Source: Billgrantia antri
GTDB taxonomy: Bacteria > Pseudomonadota > Gammaproteobacteria > Pseudomonadales > Halomonadaceae
Direction: 5' to 3'
Assembly: GCF_019430905.1 (NCBI RefSeq)
Contig: NZ_JAHYCA010000003.1
Location: 372,001-436,000 of the forward strand
DNA: 64,000 nucleotides
Position numbers and translations under genes: made by a program. The notes below the pieces were generated by a model. It was given only the letters and a program-made list of their open reading frames with translations. It did no database searches and had not been told where the DNA came from. Numbering within the stretch: the stretch's first letter is position 1; each line of letters starts with the position of its first letter. This document shows, piece by piece, positions 42,568 through 55,935 of this stretch.

Positions 42568-45186
42568 TCAGAGTCGATTGTGTGTGAGCAATGCTTGCGC
42601 CTCGTCACGCAGGCGGGAATCTTCCGCCCCGTCACGCAGACGCTGCAGCATCGCACGAGCGCGCTCCACCTCACCGGCATCCAGCAGCCGGCGGGCCTCA
42701 TTCAGCTCGCCGCGCCAGTCAGGCTCGCTTGGGGCTGCACCATTATCCCGGTCCAACGGCGGGAAGGCCACCTCCTCGACTTCCCATTCGGCCTCGTTCG
42801 CCTGATCGTCGGGACGATCCATCGCCTCGGCCTTCTGCTCGGCGCTGCCGGCCGCGCTGATTCGTGGGAACTCGACGCTGGGCTGCATCGGCGTCTCTTC
42901 ACGTGCAGGCGGCTCCGGATCCAGGCTGGGTGGTTGATAGTCGATCGTACGCCATTCCAACGTCTCGCTGCGCCGGGTTGGCGAGGCGTGTCCCGCGCCG
43001 GTGTCGGTCGAAGCCTCATCGTCATCTTTATGCGGCGTGACACCCGGGGCCTTGGGCGACGCCGCCTTCTCACGGAGCGCCTGCTGATCAGACCTCGACT
43101 CCCCGCTGTCGGCAGGAGTCGAGGAGGGAAAGTCGGCATGCTCACGCTCGGCCGCTGCCGAGGGCTCGTCTCGCTCTGCGGTATCCTCCGGGAGATCGCC
43201 CTGCTCCCGCACTTCTGGCTCGGCCAGGGGTCGCGGCGACTCTGAGCGGCTCGACAGGGAGTCAGTCTCCGGCGAAGGGGGCTGATGCTTGGCCAGCAGC
43301 CGCCCTGCTTCGGCCACCAGGGCGGCATCGCCGGTCTCGGCCAGCCGCTGCGCCTCTTGCTCTGCCGCCTGTCGCTCACCCTGCTCTACGTGCACATTGA
43401 GCAACTTCAGGCGCAAATCGTGCCGCTCGGGATCGCGCGCCAGCCCTGCCTCCAATAACTCTCTGGCCTGATCGAAGCGACCATAGGCCATGAAGATGTC
43501 CGCCTCACTGATCGCCTCGGCCTGAGGCATGATATTGCGCGGCACCTCCTCCTGAGAGGACTCGGCTTCACTGACGCTCATTCCCCTGACGCCAGGAGAT
43601 AGTGGCTCGGCTGGAGCGTTCGGCGGCACCACTGTGTCGGCTGGAGGAATGCCATGCACCATGTTCGGCATGGTACGACTTCCCATCGTCGACGCGGCCT
43701 CACGGCGCTGACGCCGGCGAACGAAGAGCCAGAGCCCTAGCAGCGCCGCCAGCCCCGCGCCGCCCAGGATGAGGTTGCGATCTATGGCCACCGGATAGGC
43801 CGCCCCCCACCATGACGCATCGGCATCAGACTCGGTCTCGCGCTGCACGATCACGCTGGTTCCCGTCGCCTCGCCACTTGCACCCTCGCTCAGCAGCGCA
43901 CTGAGCTGTTCCCGCATGGCCTCGACCTCGTCGCGCAGGCCACCCAACTCGTGCTGCAAGGCATCACGCTCCCTCTGAACCTGTTCCAGAGCGGCACGGC
44001 TCTCCTCCCAGCGCTGTTCGAGCAGTGCGAGTCGAGGATCGCTCCCGCCGACGGCCAGCTCGCCAGCCCCCAGCGTTGCCAACACCTCCGCATCAAGAAC
44101 GTCTTGGGCATACTCGCCTTTTTCTTCGACAGCGGATGCCGATCGCCCCCCATCCCTGGCCACGCCCATCGCGGCCTCGGCAGCCAACTCCTCATCGCTG
44201 AGCAGCGTCAGGCGCGGTGCGGCAGAGGCTTCGCCTGCCGTAGCACCGGCGACATCGTCTTGTTCGGTCGCTTGCGACCGACCTGGCGCTGTGGAAGTCT
44301 CGGCCACCGCTTGCACTGCCGCAGCAGCAGTGGCGGACGCCTCGACACTGTCACCAACCGCAGCATCTGGCGCCAGGGAAACGCGAGCCGGCGCACCGCT
44401 ACCACGGCTCGCCCAGGCCTGATTCATGGCCTGAACGATGTTGGTTGCCTCTTGTGCAGAGCGCGCCGCAATGGCCTCGCGCGACGGCACGTCCAGCGTA
44501 TGGCCGGCGCGCATGGCGTTGATGTTGCCTGAAGGGAAAACGTCGGGATTGGCTTCGACCAACGCCACCATCATCTGGTCCATGCTGATCCCACTATCCG
44601 GGCGCAGCCGCCCGGCAACCGACCATAGGGTATCGCCACTGTCGACCCAGGCGCTCTCCTCCACCGGACGCCGCCCATCCGCAGGCGCCACGGCCACTTG
44701 TGAGGCAACGGGCGCGGACTCCGCCACCTGCGTTTCGACGGCGGGACTTGCAGGCTGGCGCCCAGAACCGCTCACCAGCACTGGCATGCTGTCATAGCCA
44801 GGCGGGTCAAGCAGCAGCGTCATTTCTCTCAGCTGACGACCCGCTGGCCAGTCGAAGCGCAGCAGCAGGTCCATCCAAGGCTCCCGGACCGCATTCTCGC
44901 TGGAGAGGGTCACGACCCAGCGTCCCTGGCGAACCTCTACGTCGGCTCGCACGCTGGCCGCCAAGGGAGTGCGCGAAAGCCCCGCGGACTCGAACTCCTG
45001 AGGCCCCGCCACACTGACTCGCAGCCGCTCGGGGTCGAGCCCTTGCGTATCGGTGAGTGGAATGACGGCACGTAGCGGTGCATTGAGGGAGGAGCGCACT
45101 TCGACCTCCCCCACGCCCAGTGCCAGTACCAGAGGGCTTGCGGTCGAAAGCGCCAGCAGCATGGCTGATGTCAACTTGCGTCTCAT
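42568..45186 (-). CDS. fimV: FimV-family pilus/polar hub protein
   Basis: An 872-residue FimV homologue. Residues 1-27 are a signal peptide (MRRKLTSAMLLALSTASPLV). The N-terminal FimV domain (LGVGEVEVRSSLNAPLRAVI) is followed by a LysM-like peptidoglycan-binding motif (about 180-235, SGDTLWSVAGRLRP), a coiled coil (about 385-430), a membrane helix (about 468-485) and a cytoplasmic part with tetratricopeptide motifs (YGRFDQARELLEAG) and a C-terminal FimV motif (LLDAGEVERARAMLQRL). FimV organises polar machinery such as type IV pili and, in some genera, flagellum-linked hubs. An ATG at 45201 is an alternative start. Confidence 0.92.
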   Translation of the reverse strand: MRRKLTSAMLLALSTASPLVLALGVGEVEVRSSLNAPLRAVIPLTDTQGLDPERLRVSVAGPQEFESAGLSRTPLAASVRADVEVRQGRWVVTLSSENAVREPWMDLLLRFDWPAGRQLREMTLLLDPPGYDSMPVLVSGSGRQPASPAVETQVAESAPVASQVAVAPADGRRPVEESAWVDSGDTLWSVAGRLRPDSGISMDQMMVALVEANPDVFPSGNINAMRAGHTLDVPSREAIAARSAQEATNIVQAMNQAWASRGSGAPARVSLAPDAAVGDSVEASATAAAAVQAVAETSTAPGRSQATEQDDVAGATAGEASAAPRLTLLSDEELAAEAAMGVARDGGRSASAVEEKGEYAQDVLDAEVLATLGAGELAVGGSDPRLALLEQRWEESRAALEQVQRERDALQHELGGLRDEVEAMREQLSALLSEGASGEATGTSVIVQRETESDADASWWGAAYPVAIDRNLILGGAGLAALLGLWLFVRRRQRREAASTMGSRTMPNMVHGIPPADTVVPPNAPAEPLSPGVRGMSVSEAESSQEEVPRNIMPQAEAISEADIFMAYGRFDQARELLEAGLARDPERHDLRLKLLNVHVEQGERQAAEQEAQRLAETGDAALVAEAGRLLAKHQPPSPETDSLSSRSESPRPLAEPEVREQGDLPEDTAERDEPSAAAEREHADFPSSTPADSGESRSDQQALREKAASPKAPGVTPHKDDDEASTDTGAGHASPTRRSETLEWRTIDYQPPSLDPEPPAREETPMQPSVEFPRISAAGSAEQKAEAMDRPDDQANEAEWEVEEVAFPPLDRDNGAAPSEPDWRGELNEARRLLDAGEVERARAMLQRLRDGAEDSRLRDEAQALLTHNRL

Positions 45187-45341
45187 TGGTTTCCCTTGCA
45201 TTGCCGCCTGCCTTCAAGGCGCCCGGTTGCTGTGCTGCCCGGGGCAGGTTCGAATATCTACCATATCCTCGTACCGCGTGCTGCACGGCGATGTCCAGTG
45301 CAGCATTCTTCCCCGGTCAGCACAGCGTCTGCATGCCCATA

Positions 45342-45376
45342 GAAAACGGGGCATCTCCCGCAGGAGATGCCCCGTT
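45342..45376 (-). terminator. Rho-independent terminator of asd
   Basis: AACGGGGCATCTCC and GGAGATGCCCCGTT pair perfectly around four bases, with TTTTCT following on the minus strand. It lies 19 bases after the asd stop and separates asd from fimV. Confidence 0.93.
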
Positions 45377-45395
45377 GACGGCAACTGCGAGACGA

Positions 45396-46508
45396 TCACT
45401 GCTCGCGCAGGATCTTCAGCATGCGCTTGAGCGGTTCGGCAGCGCCCCACAGCAACTGGTCGCCCGCAGTGAAGGCGGAAAGGTACTCGCCGCCCATGTT
45501 CAGCTTGCGCAGGCGACCCACCGGAACACTCAGGGTGCCGGTAACGACCGAAGGCGTCAGCCCTGCAATGGTGGCCTCCTTGTCGTTGGGGATCACCTTG
45601 ACCCACTCGTTGTGCTTGGCGATGCGCTCCTCGATTTCATCTATCGGCACATCTTTCTTCAACTTGATGGTAAATGCCTGGCTGTGCGAACGCATGGCAC
45701 CGATACGCACACAGAGACCGTCGATGGGAACCGGGTTATCCTGGATGCCCAGGATCTTGTTGGTCTCGACGCTGCCCTTCCACTCCTCGCGGCTCTGGCC
45801 GTTGTCGAGCTTGGTGTCGATCCACGGGAGCAGGCTGCCCGCGAGCGGTGCGGTGAAGTTATCGATCGGGAAGTCGCCACCGCGCATGGCCTGAGTGACC
45901 TTGCGGTCGATGTCGAGAATGGCGCTGGCGGGATCGTCCAGCTCATCGGCGACGCTGTCACGCAACGCGCCCATCTGCAGCAGCAGCTCGCGCATATGCT
46001 TGGCACCGGAACCGGAGGCGGCCTGGTAGGTCATGGAGGTCATCCATTCGATCAGGTCGGCCTCGAACAGGCCACCCAGCCCCATCAGCATCAGGCTGAC
46101 GGTACAGTTGCCACCAACGAAGGTCTTGGCGCCGCGTGCCAGCTGCTCATCGATGACGCGACGGTTGACCGGGTCGAGCACGATGGTCGCCTCATCCTCC
46201 ATGCGCAGTGTGCTGGCGGCGTCGATCCAGTAGCCCTTCCAACCACTGCCGCGCAGATCGCCGTAGACCTGCTTGGTGTAATCGCCGCCCTGACAGGTGA
46301 TCACCACATCCAGCGCCTTGAGCTCTTCGATGTCGGTGGCATCTTTCAGCGGAGGCACGTCCACGCCGACGTCGGGGCCGGCCTGACCGACCTGGGAGGT
46401 GGTGAAGAAGATCGGCTCGATGCCGTCGAAATCTCCATCCTCCTGCATGCGCTGCATGAGCACGGAGCCCACCATGCCACGCCATCCGACGAAACCGACT
46501 TTCAACAT
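45396..46508 (-). CDS. asd: Aspartate-semialdehyde dehydrogenase
   Basis: A 370-residue enzyme. AGGAGG seven bases upstream sets the ATG at 46508. [18 protein letters not shown] is the NADP-binding start, the catalytic Cys is in [13 protein letters not shown], and the catalytic His is in [10 protein letters not shown]. It makes aspartate semialdehyde for lysine, threonine, methionine and diaminopimelate. Length (E. coli 367) and [11 protein letters not shown] place it in the gammaproteobacterial Asd group. It lies between leuB and fimV, as in pseudomonads, which often have a second paralogue here that is absent in this window. Confidence 0.96.
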   Translation of the reverse strand: MLKVGFVGWRGMVGSVLMQRMQEDGDFDGIEPIFFTTSQVGQAGPDVGVDVPPLKDATDIEELKALDVVITCQGGDYTKQVYGDLRGSGWKGYWIDAASTLRMEDEATIVLDPVNRRVIDEQLARGAKTFVGGNCTVSLMLMGLGGLFEADLIEWMTSMTYQAASGSGAKHMRELLLQMGALRDSVADELDDPASAILDIDRKVTQAMRGGDFPIDNFTAPLAGSLLPWIDTKLDNGQSREEWKGSVETNKILGIQDNPVPIDGLCVRIGAMRSHSQAFTIKLKKDVPIDEIEERIAKHNEWVKVIPNDKEATIAGLTPSVVTGTLSVPVGRLRKLNMGGEYLSAFTAGDQLLWGAAEPLKRMLKILREQ

Positions 46509-46611
46509 GTGAAGTCCTCCTGGAAAGAATGAGGCCAATAGTATACACGACCCGGGCTCACCTCGCAGGCGAGCCCGGGCGCAGGGTAACGACAGTGGAA
46601 TGCGTTGGCGT

Positions 46612-47691
46612 TCAGAGCGCCTCGAAGGCCGCCAGCACCGCGTCGCCCATCTCGACGGTGGACACGGTGCGCGTACCTTCTGAAGCAATATCCGCGGTCC
46701 GCAGGCCGTCGTCCAGCACTTTCCCCACGGCGTCTTCGATACGCTGGGCGAGGTCCGGCTCGGCGAGCGAATAGCGCAGCATCATCGCCACCGAGAGGAT
46801 GGTCGCCAGCGGGTTGGCAACGTTCTTGCCGGCAATGTCCGGCGCGCTGCCGTGGCACGGCTCGTACATGCCCTGGCCGCTCTCGTTGAGCGAGGCCGAG
46901 GGCAACATGCCAATAGAGCCGGTGAGCATGGCGGCGGCATCGGAGAGGATGTCGCCGAACATGTTGCCGGTGACCATCACGTCGAACTGCTTGGGCGCAC
47001 GCACCAGCTGCATGGCGGCATTGTCGACGTACATGTGCGAGAGCTCTACGTCGGGATATTCCGGCGCCAGCCTCTCCATCACCTCGCGCCACAGGATCGT
47101 GACCTCAAGCACGTTGGCCTTGTCGACGCTGCACAGGCGCTTGCCGCGCTTCTGCGCCAGCTCGAAGGCGACCCGGCCGATACGCTCGATCTCGCTCTCT
47201 GAGTAGACGTAGGTGTTGAAGCCAACTCGCTGGCCGTCGCGCACCTCGATGCCGCGGGGCTGGCCGAAATAGATGCCGCCGGTAAGCTCACGCACGATCA
47301 TGATGTCGAGCCCGGCCACGAGCTCGGGCTTGAGACTGGAGGCGCTAGCCAGTTGCGGGTAGGTGATGGCCGGGCGCAGGTTGGCGAACAGGCCGAGGTT
47401 CTTGCGCAGGCCGAGCAGTCCCTTCTCGGGGCGCTTGGCCAGGTCCTCGAGCTTGTCCCACTTGGGGCCGCCCACGGCGCCGAGCAGGATAGCGTCGGCG
47501 ACTTTGGCCTTGTCCAGGGTGACGGCGGGCAGCGGCTCACCGTGCTCGTCATAGGCGCTACCACCCACGAGCGCCTCCTCCACCTCGACGTCAAGGCCGC
47601 GGGCCTGGCAGGCGGCCAGGATGCGGCTCGCCTGGGCGGTGATCTCGGGGCCGATGCCGTCACCCGGCAGTACCAGAATCTTGCGTGTCAT
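46612..47691 (-). CDS. leuB: 3-isopropylmalate dehydrogenase
   Basis: A 359-residue enzyme of the isocitrate/isopropylmalate dehydrogenase family. It starts [20 protein letters not shown], has the conserved [13 protein letters not shown] segment with substrate Arg residues, and the metal-binding Asp cluster in [19 protein letters not shown]. It oxidises and decarboxylates 3-isopropylmalate in leucine synthesis. A 237-base gap containing a palindromic element lies between leuD and leuB. Confidence 0.97.
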   Translation of the reverse strand: MTRKILVLPGDGIGPEITAQASRILAACQARGLDVEVEEALVGGSAYDEHGEPLPAVTLDKAKVADAILLGAVGGPKWDKLEDLAKRPEKGLLGLRKNLGLFANLRPAITYPQLASASSLKPELVAGLDIMIVRELTGGIYFGQPRGIEVRDGQRVGFNTYVYSESEIERIGRVAFELAQKRGKRLCSVDKANVLEVTILWREVMERLAPEYPDVELSHMYVDNAAMQLVRAPKQFDVMVTGNMFGDILSDAAAMLTGSIGMLPSASLNESGQGMYEPCHGSAPDIAGKNVANPLATILSVAMMLRYSLAEPDLAQRIEDAVGKVLDDGLRTADIASEGTRTVSTVEMGDAVLAAFEAL

Positions 47692-47746
47692 CGTAGCTTC
47701 CTTGGTTGACTACCACCGTCGCAAGCGGGGCGCCGAGGGCAGGCCG

Positions 47747-47815
47747 AAGAGGAGGGCTTTTGCCATGGATGGCAAAAGTAGCGCCCAGGGATGGGTTCAC
47801 AGCGCCTCCTCGCAG
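47747..47815. repeat. Palindromic intergenic element in the leuD-leuB gap
   Basis: CTTTTGCCAT and ATGGCAAAAG form a perfect stem around GG at 47757-47778. Next to it, AGCGCC repeats directly on both sides of CAGGGATGGGTTCAC (about 47780-47806). The pairing CCATGGATGG together with CAGGGATGGGTTCACAGCG looks like a recurrent intergenic palindromic unit of marine gammaproteobacteria that I recall from memory. Its role (repeat element, mRNA processing or attenuation inside the leu operon) is unknown. Confidence 0.6.
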
Positions 47816-47928
47816 GCCTGCCGCCGGATCAGCTCCTCGGAGTGCCAAAGGCAAGCTTGAGTTAAGAGGCGACCACTTGCCAGCCGCCTAATCAGCCCCT
47901 CACCGACGGATGTAAAGAAAAGGTCTTG

Positions 47929-48582
47929 TCAGGCCTGAGCACCATCACGAAACAGCCATGGCCTCTCGGCACGGTGGCGCTGCTCGAAGGCGCGAATGGC
48001 GTCCTCGTCCTGCAGCGTGATGCCGATGTCGTCCAGGCCCTCGAGCAGGCAGTGCTTGCGGAAGGCATCGACCTCGAACTGAAGAATCTCGCCCGAGGGC
48101 GTGATCACCCGCTGGTTCTCGAGGTCCACGTCGAGACGGTAACCTTCGCTGGCCTCCACCTCGCGGAACAGGCGATCCACGGTCTCTTCCGGCAGCGTGA
48201 TCAGCAACAGGCCGTTCTTGAAGGCGTTGTTGTAGAAGATGTCGGCAAAGCTCGGCGCGATCACCACGCGGAAGCCGAAGTCTTCCAGCGCCCAGGGCGC
48301 GTGCTCGCGAGAGCTGCCGCAGCCGAAATTGCGCCGCGCGAGCAGCACGCTCGCCCCTTGATAGCGCGGCTGGTTGAGCACGAAATCGGGGTTGAGCGGA
48401 CGCTGGGAAACGTCCTGACCGGGCTGTCCCTCGTCGAGGTAGCGCAGCTCGTCGAACAGGTTGACGCCGAAGCCGGTGCGCTTGATCGACTTCAGGAACT
48501 GCTTGGGAATGATCAGGTCGGTGTCGACATTGGCCCGGTCGAGCGGTGCGACGAGCCCTTCAGTGCGTTCGAATTTCCTCAT
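47929..48582 (-). CDS. leuD: 3-isopropylmalate dehydratase small subunit
   Basis: A 217-residue swivel-domain protein. [19 protein letters not shown] near residues 17-35 and the [14 protein letters not shown] loop (near 82-95) are diagnostic for LeuD. It pairs with LeuC to interconvert 2- and 3-isopropylmalate. It starts three bases after the leuC stop, so the two are coupled. Confidence 0.97.
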   Translation of the reverse strand: MRKFERTEGLVAPLDRANVDTDLIIPKQFLKSIKRTGFGVNLFDELRYLDEGQPGQDVSQRPLNPDFVLNQPRYQGASVLLARRNFGCGSSREHAPWALEDFGFRVVIAPSFADIFYNNAFKNGLLLITLPEETVDRLFREVEASEGYRLDVDLENQRVITPSGEILQFEVDAFRKHCLLEGLDDIGITLQDEDAIRAFEQRHRAERPWLFRDGAQA

Positions 48583-48585
48583 GGC

Positions 48586-50031
48586 TCAAGCCTCCTCTGC
48601 GACGGGCTGTGCGTCGAGGCGACGCACGTCGACGAAATGACCGGCGATGGCGGCGGCGGCGGCCATCGCCGGGCTGACCAGATGGGTGCGCCCGCCGTAG
48701 CCCTGGCGCCCCTCGAAGTTGCGGTTCGAGGTGGAGGCGCAGTGCTCGCCGGCACCGAGCTTGTCGGCATTCATCGCCAGACACATGGAGCAGCCCGGCT
48801 CACGCCACTCGAAGCCCGCCTCGATGAAGATTTTGTCGAGCCCCTCGGCCTCGGCCTGGCGCTTCACCAGACCGGAGCCCGGCACCACCATGGCGAGCTT
48901 GATGGAATCTGCCACCTTCTTGCCGCGTGCCACCTTGGCCGCCTCGCGCAGATCCTCGATGCGCGAGTTGGTGCACGAGCCGATGAACACCTTGTCGAGC
49001 TTGATATCACTGATCTTCTGCTTGGGCACGAGGCCCATGTACTCCAACGCACGGGTGTAGCCACGCTTGAGCGTCTCGTCGCCCTGCTCGGCCGGGTCGG
49101 GCACTTCGCCGGAGATGCCGGTGACCATCTCGGGGCTGGTACCCCAGCTCACCTGAGGTTCGATATCGGCGGCATCCAATGTGACCACCTTGTCGAACTG
49201 GGCGTCCGCATCGGAGACCAGGTTGTGCCAGTCCGCCACGGCGGCCTTCCACTGCTCGCCCCGGGGAGCGAAGGGACGCTCGGCGAGATAGTCGATGGTA
49301 GTGTCGTCCACGGCGATCAGGCCGACCCGGGCGCCGGCCTCGATGGCCATGTTGCACACCGTCATGCGGCCTTCCATGGAGAGGTCGCGAATGGCGCTGC
49401 CGGCGAACTCGATGGCGTAACCGGTGCCGCCGGCGGTGCCGATCTTGCCGATGATGGCCAACACCACGTCCTTGGCGGTCACGCCGGAGCCAAGCTTGCC
49501 CTCGACGCGCACCTGCATGTTCTTCATCTTCTGCGCCAGCAGGCACTGGGTGGCGAGCACGTGCTCGACCTCGGAAGTGCCGATGCCGTGGGCGAGCGCG
49601 GCGAAGGCGCCGTGGGTGGCGGTATGGGAATCGCCGCACACCACGGTCATGCCGGGCAGCGTGGCGCCCTGCTCCGGGCCCACCACGTGCACGATGCCCT
49701 GGCGCGGGTCGTTGATCTTGAACTCCTCGATACCGAACTCGACGCAGTTGTCGTCCAGCGTCTGCACCTGGATCAGCGACACCGGGTCCTTGATGCCGGC
49801 ATTGCCCTCGGCGCGTTCCTTCAGCGTGGTCGGCACGTTGTGGTCAGGAGTGGCCAGATTGGCGTCGAGACGCCACGGCTTGCGCCCGGCCAGACGCAGC
49901 CCCTCGAAGGCCTGCGGCGAGGTCACTTCGTGCAGCAACTGGCGGTCGATGTAGATCAGTGCGGTGCCGTCGTCGCGCTCCTTCACCAGGTGCTGCGACC
50001 ACAACTTGTCGTAAAGGGTCTGGCCTGCCAT
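48586..50031 (-). CDS. leuC: 3-isopropylmalate dehydratase large subunit
   Basis: A 481-residue aconitase-family protein. The [4Fe-4S] cysteines are in [18 protein letters not shown] and [35 protein letters not shown] is the family signature. It starts [16 protein letters not shown]. It is the first gene of leuCDB and diverges from the LysR gene, whose product is the likely activator. Confidence 0.97.
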   Translation of the reverse strand: MAGQTLYDKLWSQHLVKERDDGTALIYIDRQLLHEVTSPQAFEGLRLAGRKPWRLDANLATPDHNVPTTLKERAEGNAGIKDPVSLIQVQTLDDNCVEFGIEEFKINDPRQGIVHVVGPEQGATLPGMTVVCGDSHTATHGAFAALAHGIGTSEVEHVLATQCLLAQKMKNMQVRVEGKLGSGVTAKDVVLAIIGKIGTAGGTGYAIEFAGSAIRDLSMEGRMTVCNMAIEAGARVGLIAVDDTTIDYLAERPFAPRGEQWKAAVADWHNLVSDADAQFDKVVTLDAADIEPQVSWGTSPEMVTGISGEVPDPAEQGDETLKRGYTRALEYMGLVPKQKISDIKLDKVFIGSCTNSRIEDLREAAKVARGKKVADSIKLAMVVPGSGLVKRQAEAEGLDKIFIEAGFEWREPGCSMCLAMNADKLGAGEHCASTSNRNFEGRQGYGGRTHLVSPAMAAAAAIAGHFVDVRRLDAQPVAEEA

Positions 50032-50230
50032 ATCGTTCTCCCGGGCTCTATGGCCCTTTTGCTCATCCGGTCGGTCCGAGCTGCCCCAATGCCGCGGCTG
50101 TTCCGGCGCCGCTCACGCTGCAGCAACCGCCAAGCTTATCCGTACGGGTGATTCACGCTTGGCTCTCGTTGGTGTCATCAAGTCTTGCGCGGCTCGCCCA
50201 TAAAAGCAATTCATGTTATTTATTCATTGG

Positions 50231-50245
50231 ATTCCATAAAGGAAT
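50231..50245. promoter_or_regulatory. Inverted repeat operator candidate between leuC and the LysR gene
   Basis: ATTCC-N5-GGAAT is a perfect short dyad 11 bases upstream of the LysR-type gene start, in the divergent 225-base gap. LysR regulators commonly bind a T-N11-A dyad in such gaps and repress their own gene. Here the 15-base size fits that pattern. Binding is inferred. Confidence 0.5.
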
Positions 50246-50256
50246 ACAAACGAGAG

Positions 50257-51147
50257 ATGGACACCCAAAGCCTGCAGGCTTTCCTCGCCGTGGCCGACAG
50301 CGGCAGCTTCTCCCGCGCCGCAGAGCATCTGTACCTGACCCAGCCGGCGGTCTCCAAGCGCATTGCCACCCTCGAGGAGCAGATCGGTGCCCGCCTGTTC
50401 GATCGCATCGGCCGCCGTGTCACCCTCACCGAGGCGGGCCGGGTGCTGCTGCCCCGCGCCCGTGAAATTCTCGTCATGGTGGACGACAGCCGCCGCGCAT
50501 TGACCAATCTCGAAGGCCAGGTGGCCGGCAACCTGACCCTCGCCACCAGCCACCATATCGGCCTGCACCGCCTGCCACCGCTGCTCAAGACTTACACCCA
50601 GGCCCACCCAGAGGTGCGACTCGACCTGCGTTTCCTCGACTCGGAGCAGGCCTACCAGGGCGTGCTGGACGGCGAGCTGGAGATCGCCGTGGTAACCCTG
50701 GCGCCGCACCCGGACCCGCAGCTCGACGTGGTACCGGTCTGGCAGGACCGCATGTGCTTCGTCTGCGCCCACGATCACCCACTGACCGGATACGGGAAGC
50801 TCTCGCTCCATGAACTGTGCGCCTTCGATGCGGTGCTCCCCGGTTCGCTGACCTTCACCCGCACGCTGGTCGAATCACGCTTTGCCGCCGCCGGTCTCGA
50901 GCTGCCGGTGGCGCTCTCCACCAATTACCTCGAAACCCTCAAGATGATGACCGCCATCGGCCTGGGCTGGAGTCTGCTGCCGGAGCGACTGGTCGCGGGC
51001 GATCTCCACGAGCTAGATGTGGCGCACCCAGACATTCACCGCTCGCTGGGTTATCTGGTGCACCGCAGCCGTACGCTTTCCAATGCCGCACGAGCGATGC
51101 TCAGGCTACTTGAAGAGGCGCGTGATGCGGCGAGTCGCGAGAGATAG
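50257..51147 (+). CDS. LysR-type regulator divergent from leuC
   Basis: A 296-residue protein from MDTQSLQAFLAVADSGSFSR. The winged helix-turn-helix (about 1-60) has AAEHLYLTQPAVSKRIATLE, and the rest is the two-lobed effector domain (about 88-290). The gene diverges from leuC, exactly as a LysR gene does in Pseudomonas aeruginosa. Control of leuCDB, perhaps in response to isopropylmalate as for LeuO/LeuR-type regulators, is inferred from location only. Confidence 0.9.
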   Translation: MDTQSLQAFLAVADSGSFSRAAEHLYLTQPAVSKRIATLEEQIGARLFDRIGRRVTLTEAGRVLLPRAREILVMVDDSRRALTNLEGQVAGNLTLATSHHIGLHRLPPLLKTYTQAHPEVRLDLRFLDSEQAYQGVLDGELEIAVVTLAPHPDPQLDVVPVWQDRMCFVCAHDHPLTGYGKLSLHELCAFDAVLPGSLTFTRTLVESRFAAAGLELPVALSTNYLETLKMMTAIGLGWSLLPERLVAGDLHELDVAHPDIHRSLGYLVHRSRTLSNAARAMLRLLEEARDAASRER

Positions 51148-51212
51148 GCAGACATTGTTAGACTGCTCATGAAAAAGAAGAGCCGCCTCGACTCGCCGGA
51201 GCCCCATTCCTC

Positions 51213-52541
51213 GTGTCCCCACCCGATTCGCCACCGACATCGTTGCGTCATGCCCTGGCAGGCATGCTGATCCTGCTCGGCCTGGTGCAGCAGATCCTTG
51301 GCTTCGCCGGGCTGTCGCCGCTGCCGCACGGCGTCGGCTACGCGCTGTGGCTGGCCACCTTTCTACTATGGCCAGACATACCACGCCGCACCCGTTGGCA
51401 GGCCGGTGCATTGGCCGCCATCGGCCTCGGGATGCTGATCCTGGCGGGTTGGCGCTACGGCGCCGATATCGCTTGGCCGGCAGTCACCAGCGGCAACAGC
51501 TATGTGGTGGCCATGCTGGTCGGCGTCAGCTTCATCGGGCTGATAGGCAACCGCAGCGGCAAGACGCGACCGCTCGGCCGTCCGATAACGGGCCGCCGAG
51601 GCACCCTGGGCACCTGGCTCGGCGTCCACCTGCTCGGCACCATCCTCAACCTCTCGACCGTGTTCATGATCGGCGACCGTCTCGCCCGGCGCGGCCCGTT
51701 GACCACGCCCCAACTGTTGGCACTCAACCGAGGGCTCTCCAGCGCCGCGCTGTGGTCGCCCTTCTTCGCCTCCATGGGGGTGGTAATGACCCTGGCGCCG
51801 GACATGGCATATTCTCGCATCCTGACGGTGGGGCTGCCGCTGGCGCTGCTCAGCGGTCTCCTGACCACGCTCGAACTGTCGCGCCGCTTCGATCTCGCCG
51901 AGGTAGCGGGCTTCTCGCTGTCACCTCGCAGCCTACTGATGCCGGTAGCGATGGCAGCCCTGGTCATGCTGTTTCACTTCAAGCTGACGCCATACCTGAG
52001 CATCGTCAGCATTATCACCTTTCTGCTACCGGCAGTGGCACTGGCCAGTAATCTCACAGCCGGACCACGCTGGACCCTGCGCCGAGTGCGCCAGCACACC
52101 CTCACGCGCCTGCCAGCGATGCGCGGCGAGATCGCCCTGTTCCTCTCGGCAGGCCTGCTGACCATGGGACTTTCTACTTTCGTCGTCGCGGCGACAGGCA
52201 GCGAATGGCGACTTTTCCCTCATTTCGGCCCGGTCCAGGCCGTGACCAGCTTCCTCGCCATCGTTGTCAGCGCCGTAGCCGGGCTGCACCCGATCATCGG
52301 CGTCTCGGTGCTGGCCTCGATGCTGGACCTGCGTGGCAACGAGCAGACGCTATTTGCCTTCACCGCCCTGGCCTCCTGGGCGGTGGGCACCTCGGTGGGG
52401 CCGCTGTCGGGGATCAATCTTTCATTGCAGGGCCGCTACGGCGTCAGCGGTTATCGCATGATGCGTCACAACCTGGGTTACGCCCTGCTGCTCAGCGGAC
52501 TAGTAGTGGTGTCGATACTCGCGCTCCATGCCTGGCTGTGA
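51213..52541 (+). CDS. Multi-pass membrane protein, transporter-like, unassigned
   Basis: A 442-residue protein with about ten to twelve hydrophobic helices. The GTG at 51213 is the earliest start; the ribosome site is poor. Two related hairpin-like segments, SSAALWSPFFASMGVVMTLAP (about 176-196) and SWAVGTSVGPLSGINLSL (about 393-410), recall the re-entrant loops of ion-transporter superfamily carriers (ArsB/NhaD, DctM). That is only a structural impression. I do not recognise the family and no metabolic neighbour suggests a substrate. It starts 65 bases after the LysR gene in the same direction. Confidence 0.65.
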   Translation: MSPPDSPPTSLRHALAGMLILLGLVQQILGFAGLSPLPHGVGYALWLATFLLWPDIPRRTRWQAGALAAIGLGMLILAGWRYGADIAWPAVTSGNSYVVAMLVGVSFIGLIGNRSGKTRPLGRPITGRRGTLGTWLGVHLLGTILNLSTVFMIGDRLARRGPLTTPQLLALNRGLSSAALWSPFFASMGVVMTLAPDMAYSRILTVGLPLALLSGLLTTLELSRRFDLAEVAGFSLSPRSLLMPVAMAALVMLFHFKLTPYLSIVSIITFLLPAVALASNLTAGPRWTLRRVRQHTLTRLPAMRGEIALFLSAGLLTMGLSTFVVAATGSEWRLFPHFGPVQAVTSFLAIVVSAVAGLHPIIGVSVLASMLDLRGNEQTLFAFTALASWAVGTSVGPLSGINLSLQGRYGVSGYRMMRHNLGYALLLSGLVVVSILALHAWL

Positions 52542-52607
52542 GGACCGATCAAAGTAGCAGCGCCGCAGCGGGCCGGCATGGCACCAACCCGCCAACTCAG
52601 GGCTCGC

Positions 52608-55913
<3,306 letters not shown>

Positions 55914-55935
55914 CGCAGACCGAACGGGAGCCCCC

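Noticed and set aside
46540..46579. CCCGGGCTC hairpin with a TATACT box ahead of asd considered as terminator plus promoter
   Set aside because: The stem lacks a T-run and no acceptable -35 box lies 16-18 bases before TATACT, so I do not list either as a feature.
47926..50151. Very long open frame antisense to leuD and leuC
   Set aside because: It is a shadow frame typical of GC-rich codon use; leuC/leuD on the other strand have full family conservation, and the frame has no ribosome site or recognisable protein.
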